Shown here one piece after another: positions 5,404 to 7,752 of a stretch of DNA of 7,752 nt (positions within the stretch are counted from its first letter, which is position 1; each line of letters begins with the position of its first letter). Both the position numbers and the translations under genes were made by a program. Source of the stretch: Opitutus sp. GAS368 (lineage in GTDB: Bacteria > Verrucomicrobiota > Verrucomicrobiia > Opitutales > Opitutaceae); the NCBI GenBank assembly GCA_945862035.1, contig CAMAXB010000143.1, positions 1 to 7,752 on the forward strand, read 5' to 3'. The notes beneath the pieces are model-generated. The model saw nothing but the letters and a program-made list of their open reading frames with translations, made no database searches and had not been told where the DNA came from.

Positions 5404-5561
5404 CTATGCCCGCGCTCGCTCGCTGACCGCCTTGACCGCTTGGGTGGTGTGAGTGGTGTTGTGGCTCAGGCCCTCGGCCTCGAGGCGCTCGAAGTCCGGA
5501 TGCGAGAAGATCGGGGAGGCGATCGGCGCGCCCCCCGTCTCATCCGCAACATCCTTGAGCG
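5404..5561 (-). pseudogene. C-terminal tail of an unidentified gene, fused out of frame to the kinase remnant
   Basis: The minus strand reads ALKDVADETGGAPIASPIFS, then HPDFERLEAEGLSHNTTHTT and QAVKAVSERARA, then TAG at 5404. It looks like a genuine hydrophilic C-terminus with good codon use. It has no start of its own and lies one frame away from the FGGY kinase start that precedes it. It does not match the usual ends of FGGY kinases. It may be the 3' end of a following operon gene (for example an isomerase or aldolase) joined by a deletion, or the result of a frameshift in a divergent kinase. I do not recognise the family. Confidence 0.45.
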
Positions 5562-5735
5562 CGCCGCCCGCAAGCAGGCCCGGCAGATATCTTCGCTCGA
5601 AGGCTCGATGTGGTCCGGCGCCGGCCGCCACATCTCAATGGGATGGCTCGCTATCCCCACGCGCCGGCCACGCCCTTCGAAAATGCCCGCCCGGGCGTTG
5701 CTGGTACCTACATCGGTACCAAGAAAGTAGCGCAC
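5562..5735 (-). pseudogene. FGGY-family sugar kinase (ribulokinase/rhamnulokinase type), N-terminal remnant
   Basis: From the GTG at 5735 the frame reads VRYFLGTDVGTSNARAGIFE, then GRGRRVGIASHPIEMWRPAP, then DHIEPSSEDICRACLRAA. This is the ATP-phosphate loop (DxGT) and first beta-hairpin of FGGY carbohydrate kinases, with the SHPI and WRPAP pattern of the ribulokinase branch. Family homology stops near 5562, after about 58 of the usual ~500 residues, and the frame then turns into Arg-rich nonsense. The gene begins 13 bases after the rhaM stop, as expected for a rhamnose operon in which the kinase phosphorylates the isomerised sugar. Without the FGGY domain and the catalytic Asp it cannot be active. 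Confidence 0.8.
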
Positions 5736-5748
5736 GGTATTGGTGGGT

Positions 5749-6123
5749 TCAGGGCAGATGGAACGCCTCGGGCATCTCCGCCCACCATTCGCCTTGCGCG
5801 CGACTCGCCAGCGGTTCCTGCATCGGCCGACAAATCTTCCGCCAGACTTGAAAGTCTGGATTCGCATCCAAGCCGGCCATGTCGGCGGCGTAATCCTTGC
5901 CCACATAATCCACCGCCCGGAAAAGATAGATCTTTCCGTCCGGCATCCGGTAGTGGAACAGCGAATAATTCCGGAAGTTTGCCTGGCTCAGCGCGTGCAG
6001 CACGCCAGGCGGCACCGCCGCATGCAGCGCCAGGTACTCAGCGAGTCGCTCCTCGCGAACCCCGATGACAGATCCCAGGCGCTTGCGAGGAGTGGAAAGT
6101 GGAATCGGCGTGTGGGGCTTCAT
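5749..6123 (-). CDS. rhaM: L-rhamnose mutarotase
   Basis: The protein is 124 aa from the ATG at 6123. It interconverts alpha- and beta-L-rhamnose in the cytoplasm, feeding the isomerase. The RhaM fold is seen in SVIGVREERLAEYLALHAAV (about 18-37), FRNYSLFHY (50-58), YLFRAVDYVG (66-75), DPxxQxW-like NPDFQVWRKIC and the typical end EWWAEMPEAFHLP. The catalytic-pair residues Tyr30 and His34 (YxxxH) are present. The conserved Trp after HxxV (HxxVWPEV in relatives) is Pro38 here. The first ~16 residues exceed the usual family start. A TTG at 6132 could add three codons. The sialidase-like remnant ends 5 bases upstream and the FGGY kinase remnant starts 13 bases downstream, so this is the only intact enzyme of the cluster. 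Confidence 0.9.
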   Translation of the reverse strand: MKPHTPIPLSTPRKRLGSVIGVREERLAEYLALHAAVPPGVLHALSQANFRNYSLFHYRMPDGKIYLFRAVDYVGKDYAADMAGLDANPDFQVWRKICRPMQEPLASRAQGEWWAEMPEAFHLP

Positions 6124-6128
6124 AGATT

Positions 6129-6845
6129 TCAATAAACGAGCTCCCGGAAATTCTTCAACCGGTGAAAGGTGATAAGGTTGCCGTCGTGCGCGCTCTTCGC
6201 GCGGGTATCTCCGCTACGCGATAGGATCACCAGGTCGTCGCCGTCGATATCCATGCTCGCATAATGCCGAGACTCAATGGGCGTAGCTCCGATGGCCACC
6301 AAGCCGGCAAAGGCCCAATCTACCATATTCCGGGAGAAATGCAGCACTAGGCGGTGACGCTCGTTATTTGGCAGCCCGTAACGTCCAGCCGGCAGCCGTT
6401 CAGCGCGTGTCATGGAATCGGTCGGCTGGGAACTCAGGAGCCAGTAAATTTTCGTCTGCGGATCGTAGGTTATGTGGAACCGCATATGTCCGCCGGGCAT
6501 CGGCACCCAGAGGATTTTCTTCCCCGAGGGCACGGACTCGAGTTCCGTGCGCATCGAGCCGTCGGCCTGCTCGACCACCTTCGCCATCGCCGCGTACCCG
6601 GTTCCGCCGGTGTGCGCGCGCATGAACAGGTGGAACGTGTGCCCGTTGGGATCGTGCCAGTAGTGATTGGGATCCTCGATCTGCACCACGTTGGTCTCCA
6701 ACCAGCCCAAGGGAGCGGACATGCGACCGCCGCCAATATCCGCGGAGGTGGGAAAAGCGTTCGGGAAAAACGGCACTCCGAAATAATCGATGCCGAGCTG
6801 GTTCGTCCGGTAGCCGGAAATCAATCCGGCGAAATCCAGCTCGCT
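6129..6845 (-). pseudogene. Sialidase-like (BNR-type beta-propeller) glycosidase, 5'-truncated
   Basis: About 238 residues of a sialidase-family-like protein are readable, starting at ELDFAGLISGYRTNQLGIDY and continuing through IEDPNHYWHDPNGHTFHLFM, MRFHITYDPQTKIYWLLSSQ and HYASMDIDGDDLVILSRS to the stop at 6129. Blade-like repeats of the D-x-x-x-x-YWLL type fit a beta-propeller, and relatives are commonly near 400 residues or more. Upstream of 6845 the frame is only the antisense of a LacI C-terminus, so the signal peptide, the first blades and the native start are lost. The remaining reading frame has no internal stop, so the truncation is probably recent. The true substrate of such proteins is often not sialic acid, and annotation by name alone is unsafe. 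Confidence 0.78.
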
Positions 6846-6992
6846 CGCGAGAACGTCCTGCTGGTGGGTCGGATCGCCATCGACACCCTCGTAGGCATGA
6901 TCCATCGCAACGAACGCGGCATCCCGCCTTTCCCGTTGCGTGTTCTGGCGGAGGGCGCCTGGCACGAAGGGCAGACGGTAAAGCCCAAGTGA
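6846..6992 (+). pseudogene. LacI-family regulator, C-terminal remnant
   Basis: The plus strand reads RENVLLVGRIAIDTLVGMIH, then RNERGIPPFPLRVLAEGAWH and EGQTVKPK, then TGA. The pattern of a Gln/Glu-Asn, then G-x-x-A-(I/V)-D-x-L-V, then IHRNERGxPxxP and V-x-x-EGxWxEGxTV is the standard end of LacI/XylR-like sugar regulators. Only about 48 of roughly 340 residues remain. The helix-turn-helix and sugar-binding lobes are gone, so it is not functional. It begins exactly where the sialidase-like remnant ends on the other strand. Confidence 0.8.
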
Positions 6993-7190
6993 GCTGTCGA
7001 CCGGCCGTAATACTTCAGATGTAGATCACGACGTGCTGGGCTTCGGGCGTTACCGCAGAAGTTTCAACGGAGCCGGCCGCGCTCCACGCCACTACGCACA
7101 TTCTCGCGCGCGACTATGCCCGTCGCATTCTGCAGTTGGTAGCCCTGCATCGGCGCGGTCTTTTTTTGCGGAGAAAACCGCTCGGTTGAC

Positions 7191-7212
7191 GCCGCCATAC
7201 GCCGACGGCGGC
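7191..7212. terminator. GC-rich hairpin downstream of the LacI remnant
   Basis: GCCGCC (7191-7196) and GGCGGC (7207-7212) pair over a 10-base loop. No T-tract follows, and its distance from the LacI stop (about 200 bases) makes a terminator role uncertain. Confidence 0.3.
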
Positions 7213-7309
7213 CTCAGGAAGTGGGAAGAATTGACGACGCCGAGGGAGGGATTGCGCGGCGGGATATTTTTCCGTGGCCCTCGGGAGCGTGCCGAACGTA
7301 CAATCTGAC

Positions 7310-7333
7310 GAGCCCCTGACCTTTCGTGGGCTC
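7310..7333 (+). promoter_or_regulatory. Hairpin in the probable leader of the beta-helix gene
   Basis: GAGCCC (7310-7315) and GGGCTC (7328-7333) are perfect 6-base complements over a 12-base loop, 35 bases before the ATG. It would lie in the 5' leader if transcription starts from the TACAAT box at 7299. Function unknown. Confidence 0.3.
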
Positions 7334-7368
7334 TGGTCTATCTCAGAATTGATCGAATTCCCTCCGTG

Positions 7369-7752
7369 ATGAGCCTTTTCGCTTTCCGTCTCCTTGCCCT
7401 CGTTGCCGTCGTGTCACTGGCCTTGCCTTTGCAGGGTAGGGCGGCGGAGACGGCAGCTTCCGCCGAGAAAGGGAACGCGGACGCGGTGACCTACGAGGCT
7501 TTTGGCGCGGTGGGCGATGGCATCACCGATGACCTTCCCGCCATCGTCGCGGCACATGCCCATGCCAATGAGCGTGGACTGCCGGTGCGATCCAATCCCG
7601 AGGCGACCTACCATCTAGGACGCAGGGCGCTGACCGCCGTGATCCAGACCAACACGGACTGGAGCACGTCGCGCTTCATCATCGACGACAGTCAGGGCGT
7701 CGAAAACCACCGGCTTTCGCTCTTCGAGGTAAGCTCTCGGTTGCAGCCGGAG
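7369..7752 (+). CDS. Secreted right-handed beta-helix protein (pectate-lyase-like fold), N-terminal part
   Basis: An open frame from the ATG at 7369 runs through 128 codons to the window edge. MSLFAFRLLALVAVVSLALP is a signal peptide, with cleavage likely near GRAAET (about residues 23-27). VTYEAFGAVGDGITDDLPAI is the signature that opens pectate-lyase-superfamily and GH28-like beta-helix proteins (FGAxGDGxTDDxxAI). HANERGLPVRSNPEATYHLG and TDWSTSRFIIDDS continue the first coils. The catalytic part is outside the window, so lyase, hydrolase or accessory function cannot be told. A GTG directly precedes the ATG, and there is no Shine-Dalgarno sequence (CCTCCG lies upstream). With the rhamnose enzymes next door, a polysaccharide containing rhamnose or uronic acid is plausible. 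Confidence 0.87.
   Translation, partial: MSLFAFRLLALVAVVSLALPLQGRAAETAASAEKGNADAVTYEAFGAVGDGITDDLPAIVAAHAHANERGLPVRSNPEATYHLGRRALTAVIQTNTDWSTSRFIIDDSQGVENHRLSLFEVSSRLQPE

Larger units (their letters stand above)
6993..7368. other. Intergenic region before the beta-helix gene
   Basis: No gene is recognised in these 376 bases. A plus-strand open stretch from about 7028 to 7189 (…EPAALHATTHILARDYARRI) has no start and no recognisable family. Visible elements are a T7 run at 7161-7167, two hairpins listed separately, and a possible -10 box TACAAT at 7299-7304 with only a poor -35 partner (TGGCCC, 7275-7280, spacer 18). Confidence 0.5.

Noticed and set aside
6354..6842. Plus-strand reading frame continuous with the LacI remnant
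   Set aside because: Only the last ~48 codons match LacI. The part left of 6846 is antisense to the sialidase-like gene and carries no family signature.
6846..6965. First ~40 codons of the open frame of the sialidase-like gene, from an ATG at 6965
   Set aside because: They are antisense to the LacI C-terminus and contain no signal peptide, so this ATG is not the native start.
7028..7189. Plus-strand stretch reading EPAALHATTHILARDYARRI
   Set aside because: Looks partly protein-like, but has no start codon, no ribosome-binding site and no family I can name; kept only as a remark in the intergenic entry.
1..7752. CRISPR array, tRNA, rRNA or riboswitch
   Set aside because: No regularly spaced repeats, no cloverleaf with a CCA end or T-loop consensus, and no known riboswitch core were seen on reading both strands.

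Overview
The window is GC-rich bacterial DNA. The gene set is a periplasmic sulfatase, an L-rhamnose mutarotase, an FGGY sugar kinase, a beta-helix polysaccharide-active protein, a LacI regulator tail and a DksA-like protein with a degenerate zinc finger. The wording of several of these proteins suggests a glycan-degrading member of the Verrucomicrobiota, probably close to Opitutaceae. This placement is inferred from family resemblance only. No rRNA, tRNA or CRISPR array was seen.

Left part (1-1930): the window opens inside the end of an IS481-family insertion sequence whose transposase reads off the left edge. It is followed at once by half of a palindromic repeat. A complete copy of that palindrome lies upstream of trmO (tRNA-Thr A37 methylation), so trmO is flanked by repeat copies. 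Divergent from trmO is a small SAM-dependent methyltransferase whose motif order is permuted as in beta-class amino-methyltransferases.

Middle part (1930-5130): a non-coding or decayed stretch leads to a DksA/TraR-like gene with an unusual start region: a perfect Shine-Dalgarno sequence, a two-codon reading frame, then the gene. Next come an intergenic region with a 14-bp perfect palindrome and a secreted Cys-type sulfatase. A cluster of hairpins separates the sulfatase from a convergent higBA toxin-antitoxin pair.

Right part (5130-7752): this is a visibly eroded sugar-utilisation locus. On the minus strand, in transcription order, are a sialidase-like gene without its 5' part, an intact rhaM, and an FGGY kinase start that loses frame after about 57 codons and runs into an unrelated C-terminal tail. 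Abutting the sialidase-like remnant, divergent from it, is the last ~48 codons of a LacI-family regulator. Both are cut at about position 6845, which looks like a single deletion that removed the 5' ends of a divergent pair. The right edge holds the start of a secreted pectate-lyase-like beta-helix protein. The sulfatase, the rhamnose enzymes and the beta-helix protein fit breakdown of a sulfated or rhamnose-containing polysaccharide (ulvan, fucoidan or rhamnogalacturonan type). The substrate cannot be settled from this sequence. No wholly new system was found. The most notable points are the deletion scar, the palindromic repeats around trmO, the permuted methyltransferase and the mini-frame ahead of the DksA-like gene.
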